Assembly (NCBI GenBank): GCA_020848735.1
Contig: JADLHO010000036.1
Coordinates: forward strand, 1 to 44,267
Reading direction: 5' to 3'
Length of the DNA stretch: 44,267 bases
DNA from: Planctomycetota bacterium
GTDB taxonomy: Bacteria; Planctomycetota; UBA1135; UBA2386
In this document: piece after piece, positions 8,248-16,630 of the stretch
How positions within the stretch are numbered: the stretch's first letter is position 1
How the letters are laid out: each line of letters starts with the position of its first letter
Translations under genes and position numbers: made by a program
Notes under the pieces: generated by a model
Seen by the model: the letters and a program-made list of their open reading frames with translations, nothing else
What the model was told of the DNA's origin: nothing
Databases searched by the model: none

Positions 8248-9042
8248 ATGACGACCGACCGCGTCGCCGATCTGGCGCGCATCCAGGACGCGCTCGTGCA
8301 GGCGGGCCAGGTGCTCCGCGGGCTCTGGGAGCGCAACCTCCGCATCAGCTACAAGCAGGGTGACGATCCGGTCACCGAGGCCGACCACGCCGCCGACGCG
8401 CTGCTCAAGCGCATCCTGCCCCGCGGCGACGACGGCTGGCTCTCGGAGGAGACCGCCGATGACCCGCGCGCACGGCTCGGGCGGCGCCGCGTCTGGATCG
8501 TCGACCCGCTCGACGGCACGCGGGAATACGTCGAGAAGATCCCGGAGTGGTGCGTCTCGATCGGGCTGGTCGAGGACGGCGTGCCGGTCGCGGGCGGGAT
8601 CCACAACCCGGTGACGAAGCAGCTCGTCGTGGGGGCGGTGGGGCACGGCGTCACGCTCAACGGGTCGCCGGTCGTCGCCCGGCCGCGCAGTTCGCTGACG
8701 GGAGCCCAGGTCCTCGCGAGCAACAGCGAGGTCGCGCGCGGTGAATGGGACGAGTTCGCCGACGAGCCCTTCGAGGTCCTCGCCGTCGGCTCCGTCGCCT
8801 ACAAGCTCGGGCTCGTCGCGGCGGGCCTCACCGACGCGACGTGGACCTTCACACCGAAGCACGAATGGGATGTCGCCGGGGGCGCGGCGCTCGTGCTCGC
8901 CGCGGGCGGCATGGTCTACAACCTCGACGGTTCGCCGGCCCGCTTCAACCTTCCCAAGCCGAAGCTGCCCGGCTTCGTGGCGTTCTCCGGCGCGAGCCGG
9001 GCTCTTTTCGAGCCCTGGTTCGCGAGCCGCTGGCGTCGCTGA
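8248..9042 (+). CDS. cysQ: Inositol-monophosphatase-family phosphatase, CysQ-like
   Basis: The 264-residue protein belongs to the lithium-sensitive, metal-dependent phosphatase family. It carries WLSEET (Glu67/Glu68), the core VDPLDGTREY (Asp86, Asp89) and HEWDVAGG (Asp208), so the three metal-binding motifs are complete. TREY after DGT is typical of CysQ, which removes the 3' phosphate from 3'-phosphoadenosine 5'-phosphate formed in sulfate assimilation. Other substrates such as inositol or histidinol phosphate cannot be excluded. The ATG at 8248 begins at a normal family N-terminus. The gene diverges from norC and stands alone. Confidence 0.85.
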   Translation: MTTDRVADLARIQDALVQAGQVLRGLWERNLRISYKQGDDPVTEADHAADALLKRILPRGDDGWLSEETADDPRARLGRRRVWIVDPLDGTREYVEKIPEWCVSIGLVEDGVPVAGGIHNPVTKQLVVGAVGHGVTLNGSPVVARPRSSLTGAQVLASNSEVARGEWDEFADEPFEVLAVGSVAYKLGLVAAGLTDATWTFTPKHEWDVAGGAALVLAAGGMVYNLDGSPARFNLPKPKLPGFVAFSGASRALFEPWFASRWRR

Positions 9043-9186
9043 CGACGCTGGCGTCGGGATCTGCGACAGTCCGGTCCGGCTTCGGGATCGGCTCGCCGTC
9101 GGCATTCCCAGGACCGTGCCGAGACTGCCGATCACCGCTCCGCGACACCGGGTCAGGCCGCCCCGGGTCGCTGGGAGGGAGATCGC

Positions 9187-10425
9187 GTGAGAACCGACGT
9201 GCGCCGCGCCGAGGAAGGCTCGGTCCTGGTGTGGGCTCTGCTCTTCGTGGTGATCACGTCGGGCATGGTCATCTCGCATTCGCTGCGCCTCTCGTCGCAA
9301 CGCCGCGATCTGGATGCGCTCTTCGATCGCAAGGTGCTCGCGCGCAGCGTGGCGAGCTCCGGCGTGGTCGATGCGCTCGCCTGGTTCCGCGAACAGGCGA
9401 CCCAGCCCGTGCGCAACTTCACGCCGCAGTTCGACCCGGCGGGTGATCCGCCGGCTCTCGACACGATCGATCCGGCGCTCGGCCTGGTCCGTGAGTTCGA
9501 GATCCGCGGCAACCTCTGGGGTCGCTACGAGCTCCGCAATGCGGAGGCGCGCGACATCTCCGCCGACCGCGGGATCAATGGCAATGGCAAGGCCTGGGGC
9601 CTGCAGGTGCGCAGCTTCGTCTACCGGATCGCCGACCCGGAGAAGCCCTTCGACGAGGCGCCCAACCGCGTGGTCGCCGCCGACACGCTCTCGACGGAGT
9701 TCTGCTCGCTCGGCCTCAGCATGCCGGCCTTGGCGCCGGTCGCGGCCCAGGACCCCGAGGCCGTGACCTTCTTCGAGAACGTCATCATCAACGGCGGCAC
9801 CCAGCCGGGGATGGTCCACGGCGATGGCCCGACGGACACGAAGGACTACTCGGACCCGGCTGAGACCGCGCTGCCCGGCGAGATCGGCGACGTCGCGGCG
9901 GTCTCGCCCTTCCCGATCCGCATCTCCGTCGATCCGATCCTCAGCCCGCTGTCGACCCTCGTCGGCAATCCACCGAAGCTCCGCGCGCCGACGCTCGGCA
10001 TCGACATCACGCGCATCTTCGGCGTGCGCGCCGACGAGTTGCGCGCGTTCTCCGACTTCGTCGGCACCAACGTCGCCGAGATCGAGAAGGCCGGCGGCGG
10101 TGGGCGGCTGGTCTTCGTGCCGGGCGACCTGATCATCGACGAGGGCATCCAGCTCGACGCGTCGGTGCTCGTCATCAACGGCAGCCTCGGCGTGCCGAGC
10201 AATCCCGAGCCGACGGTGATCCGCGGGATCGTGTACGTCGAGGGCGACGCGAAGATCCTCGGCAACTTCAAGCTCGAGGGCTCGCTGATCGCGAAGCACC
10301 GACTCGTGCTCGGGGAGCTGGGCGGCGGCGCGCCGGTCGAGATCCAGTACTCCGCGCCGCTCGTGCAGCGCCTGCAGGCGAGCCTGCGCGACTACCGCGT
10401 GCGCCGCGGCATGCAGTCCAACTGA
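9187..10425 (+). CDS. PilX-like exported protein with one N-terminal membrane segment
   Basis: The 412-residue protein starts at GTG 9187 with GGGAGG upstream. Residues 9-30 (EEGSVLVWALLFVVITSG) resemble the prepilin-like N-terminus of PilX-type minor pilins: charged start, Gly-Ser, then a hydrophobic helix running into a heptad-like region. The rest is predicted to be outside the membrane. Residues of about 310-390 alternate short strands and glycines (GDLIIDEG, VLVINGS, GDAKILGN), suggesting a beta-helical or bactofilin-like fold. No catalytic motif is visible. A role in pilus or surface structure is inference; no other pilus gene lies nearby. Confidence 0.6.
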   Translation: MRTDVRRAEEGSVLVWALLFVVITSGMVISHSLRLSSQRRDLDALFDRKVLARSVASSGVVDALAWFREQATQPVRNFTPQFDPAGDPPALDTIDPALGLVREFEIRGNLWGRYELRNAEARDISADRGINGNGKAWGLQVRSFVYRIADPEKPFDEAPNRVVAADTLSTEFCSLGLSMPALAPVAAQDPEAVTFFENVIINGGTQPGMVHGDGPTDTKDYSDPAETALPGEIGDVAAVSPFPIRISVDPILSPLSTLVGNPPKLRAPTLGIDITRIFGVRADELRAFSDFVGTNVAEIEKAGGGGRLVFVPGDLIIDEGIQLDASVLVINGSLGVPSNPEPTVIRGIVYVEGDAKILGNFKLEGSLIAKHRLVLGELGGGAPVEIQYSAPLVQRLQASLRDYRVRRGMQSN

Positions 10426-10430
10426 GTCGA

Positions 10431-10490
10431 GGTCGGCCAACGGAGTCGGGGCCGGCCAACGGAGCCAGGGCCGGCCAACGGAGTCAGGGC
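10431..10490. repeat. 19-bp tandem repeat between convergent genes
   Basis: Three copies of a 19-bp unit with core GGCCGGCCAACGGAG start at 10431, 10450 and 10469, and a partial copy follows. The copies differ at one to three positions. They fill the gap between the stop codons of the PilX-like gene and the SUI1 gene. Confidence 0.9.
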
Positions 10491-10502
10491 CGGCGCGGCC
10501 GC

Positions 10503-10844
10503 TCACCCGCCCGCGCGCTTCACCTTCATCCCGCGCTCGACGAGCCAGGCCTCGATCCGGTCGCGGTGATCGCCTTGGATGACGACGGTGAAGCCGTCGA
10601 CGGCGCCCCCCACGCCGAGCTTCTTCTTCAGCTCGCGCGCGAGCTCCTCGATCTGCGGCGGGGCCATGTCGAGTCCGAAGATCGTGGTGACGGTCTTGCC
10701 GCCGCGGCCGCCGGTCTCGCGCCGGATCCGCACGAACTCGTCGACCGGAGGGCGCTTCGGCGCAGCCTTCTGCCCGTCCCGGCGCCGCGCGTGCGGCTGG
10801 GAGCCGCCGCGCTCGTCGTCCCACACCATGTGGCCTCGCGTCAT
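10503..10844 (-). CDS. SUI1/YciH-family translation factor
   Basis: The 113-residue protein matches bacterial SUI1 (eIF1-like, YciH) proteins in size and core. The conserved part begins near residue 38 with RIRRETGGRGGKTVTTIFGL and ends with the helix-strand unit DRIEAWLVERGMKVKRAG. These proteins bind the small ribosomal subunit and influence start-site selection. The N-terminal 35 residues are basic and poorly conserved. Starts at 10844 and 10829 are both possible. No strong Shine-Dalgarno is visible. The gene diverges from the PhyH gene across only 54 bp. Confidence 0.85.
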   Translation of the reverse strand: MTRGHMVWDDERGGSQPHARRRDGQKAAPKRPPVDEFVRIRRETGGRGGKTVTTIFGLDMAPPQIEELARELKKKLGVGGAVDGFTVVIQGDHRDRIEAWLVERGMKVKRAGG

Positions 10845-10883
10845 GCGCGCAGTCTGCCGCTGCGAACTGCTCCGCGGAAGGCG

Positions 10884-10889
10884 TATCCT
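10884..10889 (+). promoter_or_regulatory. TATCCT -10-like box before the PhyH gene
   Basis: TATCCT sits 9 nt before the ATG at 10899, inside the 54-bp divergent gap. The predicted transcript would be leaderless or nearly so. Confidence 0.4.
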
Positions 10890-10898
10890 CCGCCGCCC

Positions 10899-11726
10899 AT
10901 GAGCCCGAACGAACGTCGCGTTGGCGACCGCTACCGCATCACCCCGCAGGACCTCGAGGACTTCCGCCGCGATGGCTACGTGCACCTGAAGGGTGTCCTG
11001 AGCGAGGCGGAGATCGCGCCCATCGAGGAGGTCTACCAGCGGTTCGTGCGCGGCGAGATCGAGGTGCCCGGCAAGGACTTCTGCGACATGTCCGGCGACT
11101 ACGCCCGCGACCCGAGTGCGTTCGCGATCATCAACGTGATGCTGCCGCGGCGGTACCACCCCCCATGGCAGGGCAACCTCCTCGAGCGGCGCGCGGCGAC
11201 GATCGCCGAGCAGTTGCAGGGCCCGGGCCTCGAGCTCGACTACGACCAGTTGCTGGCGAAGCGCCCGGAGCGCCCCGATGCCGTCTTCGGCTGGCATCAG
11301 GACCTCGCGTATTGGCCGCGCACGCCCGACGTGCGCACCGCCACCATCTGGTTCGCCCTCGACGACTCGAAGGTCGAGAACGGCTGCATGCGCTTCGTTC
11401 CGGGTTCCCACCGCGAGCCCAAGCTCCGTACGCACGGCCCGCTCCACGGCGATCGCGAGAAGTCCCACACGATGGTCGCCCGCGTCGACGAGGACCGCGA
11501 CCTCATCCGCTGCGCGGAGATCGCCCGCGGCGACTGCACCGTCCACGACGAACGCGTCCTGCACGGCAGCGGCGGCAACACCTCGAAGCGCTGGCGTCGC
11601 GCCTACATCATCGCCTTCCGCGCCAAGGAGACCGTCGCCTTCGAACGCGGCCTCGGCTTCACACACAGCCACAACGACGCGCCGGAGGTCCTGAAGCACA
11701 TCGCGGAGTTGGCGCGGAAGGGCTGA
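10899..11726 (+). CDS. Phytanoyl-CoA dioxygenase (PhyH) family oxygenase
   Basis: The 275-residue protein has the iron(II)/2-oxoglutarate dioxygenase core of the PhyH family. The facial triad is visible as WHQD (His133, Asp135) and a distal His near 216-222 (VHDERVLHGSGGN). An Arg around 231-233 would bind 2-oxoglutarate. The N-terminal DFRRDGYVHLKGVLS is typical of the family. It probably hydroxylates a small molecule or lipid; the substrate cannot be read from the sequence. The start is set by the conserved N-terminus and the upstream TATCCT. It appears monocistronic. Confidence 0.85.
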   Translation: MSPNERRVGDRYRITPQDLEDFRRDGYVHLKGVLSEAEIAPIEEVYQRFVRGEIEVPGKDFCDMSGDYARDPSAFAIINVMLPRRYHPPWQGNLLERRAATIAEQLQGPGLELDYDQLLAKRPERPDAVFGWHQDLAYWPRTPDVRTATIWFALDDSKVENGCMRFVPGSHREPKLRTHGPLHGDREKSHTMVARVDEDRDLIRCAEIARGDCTVHDERVLHGSGGNTSKRWRRAYIIAFRAKETVAFERGLGFTHSHNDAPEVLKHIAELARKG

Positions 11727-11778
11727 GGGGGCGCGGAGGGGCGAGCTGGGATCTCGCATTGGCCGGATGCCTCGGGGC

Positions 11779-11805
11779 TTGACTCTCTCTCTCTCTCTCT
11801 ACAAG
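11779..11805 (+). promoter_or_regulatory. Promoter-like pair with (CT)n spacer before module A
   Basis: TTGACT (11779-11784) and TACAAG (11800-11805) resemble sigma-70 -35 and -10 boxes. The 15 bp between them consist only of the CT repeat. One more CT unit would give the optimal 17 bp. The ATG of the Cys-rich gene follows at 11887. Confidence 0.5.
11783..11800. repeat. (CT)9 dinucleotide microsatellite
   Basis: Nine perfect CT units in an otherwise non-repetitive region. The tract overlaps the promoter-like spacer upstream of module A. Tracts of this kind change length by slipped-strand mispairing. Confidence 0.95.
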
Positions 11806-11886
11806 TCCGCAGCGAGTCGGGCCAAGATGCACCGCTGGGGTAGCGGTCGGCTGGTCCGGTCAACCTGAGCGAGAAAGAGGGCTCCC

Positions 11887-12282
11887 ATGCAATTGCTCGG
11901 AAGAGTCGTCGCGATCGGATTCCTGATCGTGCTCTGCGTCGCCGCAGTGGTTCCCCCGCTCGATGGACTCGGAGATTGTCGAGCTGTCCAGTACGTGCCC
12001 GCGGGAGGCAGCACGCCCATCGTGACCTGCTCGACGGTGAACTGCGAACCGTCCAGCGCCTGTCAGATCGAGGTCTACGTGGTGGAAGGTGAACTCTGGC
12101 ATACCTGCAGGTGCGCAGGGCAGTTGGCCGCCTGCGCGAGCGCCTGGGCCATCGAGGGCTCGGCGGTCTACGTGCTCTGCATCACCGATCAGTGCCCGGT
12201 TCCATACGTGTGCTCCCGACAGGACGCCACTCCGCAGTGGGGGGCCCTGTGCGACTGCGAGGTCCCGCCCCTGGAGGGCTAG
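11887..12282 (+). CDS. Small Cys-rich secreted protein, module A
   Basis: The 131-residue protein starts with a signal peptide (hydrophobic residues about 6-22). About twelve cysteines are spread over the mature part, including CRC and CDC motifs, which suggests a disulfide-rich extracellular fold. AAAGAGGG upstream of the ATG is a fair ribosome binding site. I do not recognise a family. It lies 106 nt before the gene for a membrane-anchored carboxypeptidase-regulatory-like protein. The same order occurs at 34314-36647 with a different Cys-rich protein, so the two may be partners. Confidence 0.75.
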   Translation: MQLLGRVVAIGFLIVLCVAAVVPPLDGLGDCRAVQYVPAGGSTPIVTCSTVNCEPSSACQIEVYVVEGELWHTCRCAGQLAACASAWAIEGSAVYVLCITDQCPVPYVCSRQDATPQWGALCDCEVPPLEG

Positions 12283-12388
12283 TGCAAGACGGGCATCGCC
12301 AGACGTGGCGCCAGTGGCGTGATTCTGGATGACGGGCAGGCGACTGCCCGGATCCGCGCCTGCTCCTGTCACCGAACCGAATGAGCGC

Positions 12389-14002
12389 ATGAGCACGAGT
12401 CGCTTCACGTTCGTCCTGATCTTCGCGCTCTGCATTGCAGCGGCGATCGCAATCCTGCGCGCGCGGGGAGCGACGCCCTCGGGACCGCCGCAGCGGGCCG
12501 CTCCGCAGGCCGTCACGAGCCCCGAAGTCCCAACCCGCTCCTCGGATGTCGTGGAGCGCGTGGCACACGTCGTCGATGAGGGGCCGGCTCCGAGTCATGC
12601 CACGGTGATCGTCCTCGACGCCTGGCGGCGGGCCCTGCCCGGAGCCGCCGTCTTCGAGGAGCGCGCTGACCTCGAGTGGTACACGCCCACGGGCGAGAGC
12701 TTGCTTGGGCGCACGGATGAGACGGGCCGGCTCGCCGTTCCGATCGGTGCCAGGCCGCGCACGCTTTGCATCGGCAAGCCGGGCTACCTCAGCCAGCGTT
12801 TGCAGCTCAGCGCTGGCGCCGAAGCGGAGATCCTGTTGGTCGAGGGCGGCAGCACTTCCTTCCTCTGTCGCTCACGGGCCGATGGCCGACCGATCGAAGG
12901 CGTCGAGGTCATGGTGAGGGCGCACGTCGAGAACGGACGGGGCGACGAGCGGCGTCGCTGGGACCAGCCGCCGGCAGGCTCGATTCCCGCCGTCCGGGAC
13001 GAGGTCGTCCCGTTCGTCGCGACGAGCGGTGTCGACGGCATCGCGCGACTGAGCGGGCTCGTTCCGGGGCGACAGGGCTTCTGGGCATGGCACGAGGGCC
13101 AGGTGTTGGTTCATGGTCCGGGGCTGAGCCCGAGCGACGAGCGCGTGGTGGAGACCGGCGGCGGACCCTACGAGCTCGAGTTCCTCCCGATCACGGCCTG
13201 CGGCTATCGCGTCCTCGGCGACGAGGTCGTGAGCACGAAGATCGATCCGGTGTCCGACGGCCCCAGGCAGGCTTGGGGGATCGGCACGCACGACTGCGGG
13301 TGGCTGCGGACCCGGCTCCTCGCCGAGCACCCGGGCGCGCAGATCCTCGTCTTCCCGAGGTGCAGGGAGCTGCGCCTGACCTTGCTCTTCCGGAAGGCCG
13401 GCAAGCACGAGTTCACTCTCGCCTTCAAGCCTCTCGCCGAGTTCCGCCGGGATGGGCCGATCGACATCGACGCGAGCTCGCTCCCCGCGGAGGGCACACC
13501 GGTGGCGATCGCGACCCTGCGCATCCTCAATGCCGACGGCTCCGAGCTTCGCGGCGTTCCGTTCATGCTGCTCGACGCGTCAGGTGCGCCGTTCAAGCGC
13601 GCGCGATCCGGCGAGCGCTTTCTCGTCCCTCACGGCGCCTACACCTTTGCCGCGATGCAAGGCACCGTGAAGCTGTCGATGACAGAGTCTCTCGTGGTGC
13701 CGATCGGAGTGCAGCACGGCGGCATCGATGGTGAGTCGCTCTTCGAGCTGCGCCTCACCCGGACCCTCCGCCCGGTCATCCTCGAGACGAAGGTCCCGAC
13801 CCACACCGTGATCGAGGCGCGCTACGGCGACGGCCGGAAGGCACTGATCCCAGGCGAGTCGGATGCCCCGCGTCGCGAGGCTTGGCTGCCCGCGGGCGAG
13901 TTCGAGTTCTTCGCGGAGGGCGCGTCGGAGCTGCTGGGGCGCGCCGTGATCGAGGCGGGCTCCGTCGAGCCGATGGTCATCTCCTTGCAGGCGGGGCGAT
14001 GA
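12389..14002 (+). CDS. Membrane-anchored carboxypeptidase-regulatory-like protein, module A
   Basis: The 537-residue protein begins with a hydrophobic segment (residues 5-20, FTFVLIFALCIAAAIAIL) followed by a Pro/Ala-rich stretch, so the bulk is exported and tethered by its N-terminus. Residues about 70-170 have the beta-sandwich pattern of carboxypeptidase-regulatory-like domains (ATVIVLDAWRRALPGAAVF, then TDETGRLAVPIGA, then GKPGYL). Similar strand patterns recur later. No enzyme motif is visible. An in-frame ATG at 12329 would add an unlikely tail before the signal segment. The stop overlaps the next start (ATGA). Confidence 0.7.
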   Translation: MSTSRFTFVLIFALCIAAAIAILRARGATPSGPPQRAAPQAVTSPEVPTRSSDVVERVAHVVDEGPAPSHATVIVLDAWRRALPGAAVFEERADLEWYTPTGESLLGRTDETGRLAVPIGARPRTLCIGKPGYLSQRLQLSAGAEAEILLVEGGSTSFLCRSRADGRPIEGVEVMVRAHVENGRGDERRRWDQPPAGSIPAVRDEVVPFVATSGVDGIARLSGLVPGRQGFWAWHEGQVLVHGPGLSPSDERVVETGGGPYELEFLPITACGYRVLGDEVVSTKIDPVSDGPRQAWGIGTHDCGWLRTRLLAEHPGAQILVFPRCRELRLTLLFRKAGKHEFTLAFKPLAEFRRDGPIDIDASSLPAEGTPVAIATLRILNADGSELRGVPFMLLDASGAPFKRARSGERFLVPHGAYTFAAMQGTVKLSMTESLVVPIGVQHGGIDGESLFELRLTRTLRPVILETKVPTHTVIEARYGDGRKALIPGESDAPRREAWLPAGEFEFFAEGASELLGRAVIEAGSVEPMVISLQAGR

Positions 14003-14301
14003 GCCGGGCACGGGTCACGGAACTCGGTCTCCGGTGCGTCCTCGTCGCACTGTTGGGAACGGCTGCGGCTTCCAAGTTCATGAGTGGTGCGCCGGCGAGT
14101 CCACTGCTCACGCAAGGGACTCAGTCTGCCCTGGCATGGGGCGAGCTCGTCCTGGCGTGTGTGACCGGGGCACTCGCGGGACTCCTGATCGCCGCTTCTC
14201 CTGTGCGGCGGGGGCTGACGCGCGCAGTTCGGTCTGAAGGCGGTGACCTCGCTTCTGGTTCGAACGGCCACGAGTTGGCTTCGACGCGAAGAGGCCGCTG
14301 A
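13999..14301 (+). CDS. Small two-helix membrane protein, module A
   Basis: The 100-residue protein overlaps the stop of the preceding gene by 4 nt. Residues 10-28 and about 48-68 are hydrophobic. An invariant-looking Lys after the first helix (AASKF) and a Glu at the start of the second (AWGELVLA) recall DoxX/MauE redox membrane proteins, but those have four helices and this ends after two. It could be a short relative, a truncated gene or an unrelated protein. The basic C-terminal tail is not conserved-looking. Confidence 0.55.
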   Translation: MSRARVTELGLRCVLVALLGTAAASKFMSGAPASPLLTQGTQSALAWGELVLACVTGALAGLLIAASPVRRGLTRAVRSEGGDLASGSNGHELASTRRGR

Positions 14302-14432
14302 AGGACGAGTGTCGGGACCGACGTCGGAGGATCGGACTCAGCGGTGTCGAACACGGCCGAGCGTCGCGGTCGCGGCGTCGCAGCGGGTCGATGTCGACCA
14401 GCTCCGCTGTCGGTTGCACCGTTGCGCGCCGC

Positions 14433-14438
14433 TATCCT
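14433..14438 (+). promoter_or_regulatory. TATCCT -10-like box before the VIT gene
   Basis: GC-TATCCT lies 9 nt before the ATG at 14448, giving a predicted leaderless transcript for the four-gene operon that follows. Confidence 0.42.
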
Positions 14439-14447
14439 GCGCGGCCC

Positions 14448-15143
14448 ATGCCCCATCGCCACCACGAGACCCACCGTGTCGCCCGCGTCGGCTGGCTGCG
14501 CGCCGCCGTGCTCGGCGCGAACGACGGCATCGTGTCGACGGCGAGCCTGATCGTCGGGTTCGCGGCTTCCGATGCCGGTCGGGGGGCCGTGCTGCTCGCG
14601 GGTGTCGCCGGGCTGGTGGCCGGGGCGATGTCGATGGCCTGTGGGGAGTACATCTCGGTCAGTTCGCAGGCCGACACCGAGGCGGCCGACCTGGCGCGCG
14701 AGCGCGCGGAGCTGCTGGAGCAACCCGATCACGAGCTGAAGGAGCTCGCGAAGATCTACGAGGGTCGCGGTCTCGAGCCTCAGCTCGCTTGGACCGTCGC
14801 GGAGCAGATGACGGCGCACGACGCGCTCGGTGCGCATGCGCGCGACGAGCTCGGCATCAGCGAGGAGCTGCGCGCACGACCGCTGCAGGCGGCCACCGTC
14901 TCCGCGGCGAGCTTCGCCTCCGGCGCGGCGCTCCCGCTCGCCGCGGCGGCCCTGTTCGGCGAGCCGGTGTCACCCGTGCCGATCGCGATCGCGGCCATCG
15001 TCTTCCTGGCCGGGCTCGGTGCGCTCGGGGCGCAGCTCGGTGGCGCGCGTCTGCTGCGGCCCACGCTGCGCGTCGTGCTCGGCGGTTCGCTCGCGATGGT
15101 CGCCACGGCGCTCATCGGTCTCGCCTTCGGAGTCGTCGCGTGA
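14448..15143 (+). CDS. VIT1/CCC1-family iron/manganese transporter
   Basis: The 231-residue membrane protein has the family signature ANDGIVSTASLIVGF in the first helix, followed by AGAMSMACGEYISVSSQ. A charged cytoplasmic segment (about residues 75-145) contains the Glu-rich metal-binding region, and three hydrophobic helices close the protein. Relatives move Fe2+ or Mn2+ out of the cytosol. It is the first of four genes joined by 4-nt overlaps; its stop overlaps the GTG of the PPK2 gene. The start is supported by the upstream TATCCT and a short His-rich N-terminus. Confidence 0.9.
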   Translation: MPHRHHETHRVARVGWLRAAVLGANDGIVSTASLIVGFAASDAGRGAVLLAGVAGLVAGAMSMACGEYISVSSQADTEAADLARERAELLEQPDHELKELAKIYEGRGLEPQLAWTVAEQMTAHDALGAHARDELGISEELRARPLQAATVSAASFASGAALPLAAAALFGEPVSPVPIAIAAIVFLAGLGALGAQLGGARLLRPTLRVVLGGSLAMVATALIGLAFGVVA

Positions 15144-16630
15144 GCCAGGTCCTCTCCCGCCTGCGCGAGGCGACCCCGATCACGCGCGAGGAGTTCGCCG
15201 CGCTCGAGCCGCAGCTCCGCGACGCGCTGCTGCATGCGCAGGACGACCTCGCGGGGCGGGACTTCCCGGTCATCGTGGCGATCGACGGCGACGACGTGAC
15301 CGGCTGCGAGGACGTCTTCGAGCTGCTCCACGCGTGGTTCGATGCGCGCTACCTGCGCGCGGAGGCCTTCGCGCCGCCGAGCGACGAGGAGCGGGCGCGT
15401 CCCTGGCTCGCGCGGTATTGGGCGGCGCTGCCGCCGCGCGGCGCGATCGGGGTCTGGTTGCGGTCCTGGGCCGGCGAGCTGGTCGCGGCGCGCGCTGCGG
15501 ACGAGCTCGACGACGACGCGTTCGGGCGGCGCATCGCCGAACTCCGCCGCACCGAGGAAGCCCTCGTCGCCGACGGTGCGTTGCTCGTGAAGCTCTGGAT
15601 CCACGCGCCGAAGAAGACGCAGAAGAAGCGGATCGAGGACGCGAAGGCGAGCGACGTATGGCGCGTCTCGAGCGGCGACGAGCTCGTGCTCGGGCGCTGG
15701 GACGAGTTCCAGTCCGCCGCGGAGCGCGTGCTCGACGGCACCGATGGACCCCACGCGCCCTGGCTCGTGATCGACGGCCGCAAGGGCCGCGCGCGCAGCG
15801 TCGCCGCCGCGCGCGCGATCGCGGAGCTGATGCGGGCGCGACTCGAGACGACGCCGTCCACCAGGCGCGAGGCGCCCCCCGAGCGCGCCACGCAGGACCC
15901 CGTGACCATCCTCGATCGGATCGCCGCGCCGGCACCGCTCGATGAACACGACGCCGAGACGGCCATCGAGCGATTGCAGGCGAAGCTGAACCGCCTGCAC
16001 CGCGAGGCGCATGCGCGCGGGATCCCGCTGGTGCTCGTCTTCGAAGGTCAGGACGCCGCCGGCAAGGGCGGAGCGATCCGCCGCGTCTCGCGAGCGCTCG
16101 ATGCGCCGAAGTACAAGGTCTTCCCGATCGCCGCGCCCGACGAACGCGAACGCTCGCGTCATTGGCTCTGGCGCTTCTGGATCCGCCTGCCGCGCGACGG
16201 CAACGTCGCGATCTTCGATCGCTCGTGGTACGGGCGCGTGCTCGTCGAGCGCGTCGAGGGCTACGCGACGCGCGAGGCCTGGCGCCGCGCCTACGGCGAG
16301 ATCGAGGACTTCGAGGCCCAGCTCCTGGCGCACGGCGCGTGCGTCGCGAAGTTCTGGCTGCACGTGAGCGCCGGCGAGCAGCTCCGTCGCTTCGAGGAGC
16401 GCGATGCGACCTCGTTCAAGCGCTACAAGATCGGCCCCGACGACTGGCGCAATCGCAACCGCGCGCACGACTACGAGCTCGCGGCCGCGGAGATGTTCGC
16501 GCGCACGAGCGCGGTCGTGCCCTGGCACGTGATCGCCGCCGACGACAAACCGGGCGCACGCATCGAGGTGCTGCGCCACACCAATGCCGCGCTCCGCGCG
16601 AGCCTGCGCATCGACGACACCGACCGATGA
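15140..16630 (+). CDS. Two-domain polyphosphate kinase 2 (class II type)
   Basis: The 496-residue protein has two fused PPK2 domains. The C-terminal one is complete: Walker A EGQDAAGKGG near 300, Walker B FDRSWYGRVLVERVEG near 357 and the lid region FKRYKIGPDDWRNR. The N-terminal one keeps the fold but its P-loop reads DGDDVTGCED (49-58) without the catalytic Lys, so it should be inactive. Two-domain PPK2 enzymes typically phosphorylate AMP to ADP using polyphosphate. The GTG start overlaps the VIT stop. Frames extending further upstream are Arg-rich shadows. Confidence 0.92.
   Translation: MSQVLSRLREATPITREEFAALEPQLRDALLHAQDDLAGRDFPVIVAIDGDDVTGCEDVFELLHAWFDARYLRAEAFAPPSDEERARPWLARYWAALPPRGAIGVWLRSWAGELVAARAADELDDDAFGRRIAELRRTEEALVADGALLVKLWIHAPKKTQKKRIEDAKASDVWRVSSGDELVLGRWDEFQSAAERVLDGTDGPHAPWLVIDGRKGRARSVAAARAIAELMRARLETTPSTRREAPPERATQDPVTILDRIAAPAPLDEHDAETAIERLQAKLNRLHREAHARGIPLVLVFEGQDAAGKGGAIRRVSRALDAPKYKVFPIAAPDERERSRHWLWRFWIRLPRDGNVAIFDRSWYGRVLVERVEGYATREAWRRAYGEIEDFEAQLLAHGACVAKFWLHVSAGEQLRRFEERDATSFKRYKIGPDDWRNRNRAHDYELAAAEMFARTSAVVPWHVIAADDKPGARIEVLRHTNAALRASLRIDDTDR

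Noticed and set aside
14243..15139. Long N-terminal extension of the PPK2 frame
   Set aside because: The translation is Arg/Ala-rich low complexity and lies over the VIT gene, whose motifs are clear. The GTG overlap at 15140 is the natural start.
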